NCBI RefSeq assembly: GCF_000429905.1
Contig: NZ_AUCT01000046.1
Span: 1-23,700 of the forward strand
Direction: 5' to 3'
Length of the DNA: 23,700 nucleotides
From: Desulfatibacillum aliphaticivorans DSM 15576
GTDB lineage: Bacteria; Desulfobacterota; Desulfobacteria; Desulfobacterales; Desulfatibacillaceae
Below, one piece after another: positions 22,468 through 23,700 of the stretch; position 1 is the first letter of the stretch; each line of letters begins with the position of its first letter. Under the pieces are notes generated by a model, which was not told the origin of the DNA, did no database searches, and was given only the letters and a program-made list of their open reading frames with translations. A program made the position numbers and the translations under genes.

Positions 22468-23304
22468 GGCCGGGCCGATAGAATTCTCCGCAAAGAAAAC
22501 GCCTCTAAAAAAGGCCGCCGAAAAGGGGGGAATCGGCTGCCTGCTTTTACTGGCGCCCTTCTTCCTGATATGTCCGAGCGTCCGTGGACTACGCAGGGGC
22601 GCTGCTTGCTTGCTGCGCCCAAATAACAACTGCCTCCTAATCCGTCATTCCCGAGCGTCCCTATCGGGAAACAAGAGTCTTTGCCCTATATATTTGGACA
22701 GCCTGACAGTATAGTGCGCCGCCAGGATTGCACAGCGACATGCAGGTCGGATTATGCGGAGCCGGGATAGCGTTCTGGACAGGGCTGGCGTATAAACCTC
22801 CATAAAAGCGCGGCAGGCGCCCCATCAGCAAGACATGATTTCAGTAGGATGCATATAGTGGGTTAATCAGGGCATCCCTCAAAATTTCCTAAAAACTCCC
22901 TGAGGGAGATCGCCGATGTCTGCCAGATTTGTTCCGAAGCCTCAAGGGTATTTTGGAACAGACACTATTTGCTTGGCAATGGATGTCCCGCATAACATCT
23001 TGCTATAAATGTAAAATATCGTCTTAACTCACGGACGGTCCCTTAATACGTTTTTCATTCCGCCATGAAAAGTGGCTGAGTTTCCAGAGGTTAAAGTTTT
23101 TGATTTTTTTGATGAACACTCCCTTCCGCCCCCTATCTCCCCATGGGGTGAAGGGTTTGGATAGGGTTGGGGCGCTTGCAATTATTTTGACGTTACTCGG
23201 TCAATTTTGCTATTTTTAAGGAACCGGAAAAAATGCAACATACAGACAATTCATTCTATCAATGCAAATATCTTTACGCCTTAGAAGCTACGAATAGGAA
23301 AATC
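22468..23304. other. 837-base region without a convincing gene, rich in hairpins
   Basis: I see no recognisable protein here on either strand. It holds several inverted repeats. GGCCGCCGA/TCGGCTGCC (22513-22545) may be the ohrR terminator. TTCCCG/CGGGAA (22648-22670) follows GTCATTCCCG, a common type of dispersed intergenic repeat. The palindrome CTCCCTGAGGGAG lies at 22896-22908. CCCTATC/GATAGGG (23131-23166) encloses CCCCATGGGG. The stretch next to 23305 presumably carries the promoter of the interrupted gene. It may be remnant DNA left by earlier insertions. Confidence 0.5.
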
Positions 23305-23406
23305 ATGAAAAGACTTATATTAACAGTTTCTATGGCATTGGCTTTTGTCCTTTTCGCATTTCCAGAAGCGAGTACAGCAGAAAAAGGTAAGCGTTCAGGG
23401 GGCTAA
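23305..23406 (+). pseudogene. Start of an exported-protein gene cut by the IS66-type element
   Basis: AGGA precedes an ATG that encodes a signal peptide, MKRLILTVSMALAFVLFAFP, with probable cleavage after STA in PEASTAEKG. After the Glu-Lys codons the frame enters the IS end (GTAAGCG from 23387) and stops at TAA 23404-23406 inside the element. The rest of the gene should lie beyond the element, outside the window. Its function cannot be told from 28 native residues. The frame is also open upstream to an ATG at 23233, which lacks a signal-like start. Confidence 0.7.
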
Positions 23407-23700
23407 AAAAAGTCCTACTTAGGAATTATTCCTACTAGACGTCCTCTGTGTTATGTGCTAGGGTTGTTTCATGAAACCCAAGCGCCCCATATCCGACCTG
23501 GACTGGCAACTCACTCCCCAACCTATGCGTGAGTATGTGCTCTATCTGGAACGCACCGTCCAACAGCTTCAACAATCCGTGGACCAACTCACCCAGCTTG
23601 TTCAGGAACAGGGCCAAATCATTCAACAGCAAAACAAACGCATTGAAAAATTGGAAGCCCAGCTCAACAAGAACTCCGGTAATTCCAGCAAACCGCCCTC
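23379..23700 (+). mobile_element. Left end of an IS66-family insertion sequence
   Basis: The sequence GTAAGCGTTCAGGG at 23387 matches the conserved GTAAGCG tip of IS66-family inverted repeats. The preceding eight bases, AGAAAAAG (23379-23386), would be one copy of the 8-base target duplication usual for the family. The transposase begins 84 bases inside the end, leaving no room for tnpA/tnpB, so this is probably a single-ORF member (ISBst12-like group). The right end lies outside the window. Confidence 0.8.
23471..23700 (+). CDS. IS66-family transposase, N-terminal part (window edge)
   Basis: The ATG opens a frame that runs off the window after 76 codons. It begins MKPKRPISDLDWQLTPQPM, then a leucine/glutamine coiled coil (YVLYLERTVQQLQQSVDQL...IEKLEAQL), then LNKNSGNSSKPPS. 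The last phrase is the hallmark of the IS66 TnpC N-terminus (LEAxLxxNSxNSSKPPS), where the coiled coil serves for multimerisation and the zinc finger and DDE domain follow. Confidence 0.93.
   Translation, partial: MKPKRPISDLDWQLTPQPMREYVLYLERTVQQLQQSVDQLTQLVQEQGQIIQQQNKRIEKLEAQLNKNSGNSSKPP

Noticed and set aside
22406..22714. Open frame of 102 codons after ohrR
   Set aside because: It starts inside ohrR in another frame, is rich in Lys, Arg and Leu without domain pattern, and runs through a GTCATTCCCG-type intergenic repeat.

Overview
The window looks like chromosomal DNA of a Gram-negative, anaerobic Deltaproteobacterium. The best guess is a Desulfobacteraceae sulfate reducer of the Desulfatibacillum type, inferred from gene style and content rather than from any search. 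Supporting signs are outer-membrane lipoproteins, a DUF3450/ExbB energy-transduction set, a branched-chain amino acid (liv) ABC operon, many ATGA-coupled genes and a probable selenocysteine protein. Two transposase fragments bound the window: the tail of an IS4-like transposase at the left edge, and the left end of an IS66-type element at the right edge that has cut an exported-protein gene.

Layout. 1-313: transposase tail. 435-2820: a coupled ECF sigma factor, a membrane anti-sigma-like protein ending in a glycogen-binding-type (CBM48/AMPK) domain, a small lipoprotein of the same fold, then a secreted protein with a Gly/Ser tail. 3040-4205: M24 creatinase/Xaa-Pro-peptidase-like gene broken (or slipped) at a run of eight T. 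4237-6761: small membrane protein with an internal duplication, SAM methyltransferase, Pro-rich lipoprotein. 6840-7746 (minus): two Hsp20 chaperones. 8014-10804 (minus): DUF3450 protein and two ExbB/TolQ-type proteins, without the ExbD/TonB normally found with them. 10988-13109: CadC/SmtB-type metal sensor, SO_0444-type metal efflux permease and a ModE-like regulator. 13240-14230: divergent HxlR regulator and carboxymuconolactone decarboxylase/AhpD-like protein sharing an operator-like palindrome. 14353-14517 (minus): a 54-residue YqaE/Pmp3 membrane protein. 14724-19781 (minus): livKHMGF. 20409-21038: GNAT acetyltransferase. 21232-21777 (minus) and 21973-22467: a peroxiredoxin lipoprotein and a divergent OhrR-type regulator. 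22468-23304: largely gene-free, hairpin-rich DNA. 23305-23700: interrupted gene and IS66 transposase start.

The most notable observation is the peroxiredoxin at 21232-21777. Its frame is interrupted by one TGA, and that codon sits exactly where Bcp-type peroxiredoxins have their peroxidatic cysteine. It is followed at 17 nt by a stem-loop (8-bp stem, GUU loop, GC-rich lower stem) fitting the bacterial SECIS pattern. I therefore read it as a selenocysteine-containing, lipid-anchored peroxiredoxin. Its neighbour is an OhrR-like peroxide sensor carrying both cysteines of the 2-Cys class, and the shared intergenic region contains AATT-rich OhrR-like operator sequence. This suggests a self-contained organic-peroxide defence divergon built on a selenoenzyme.
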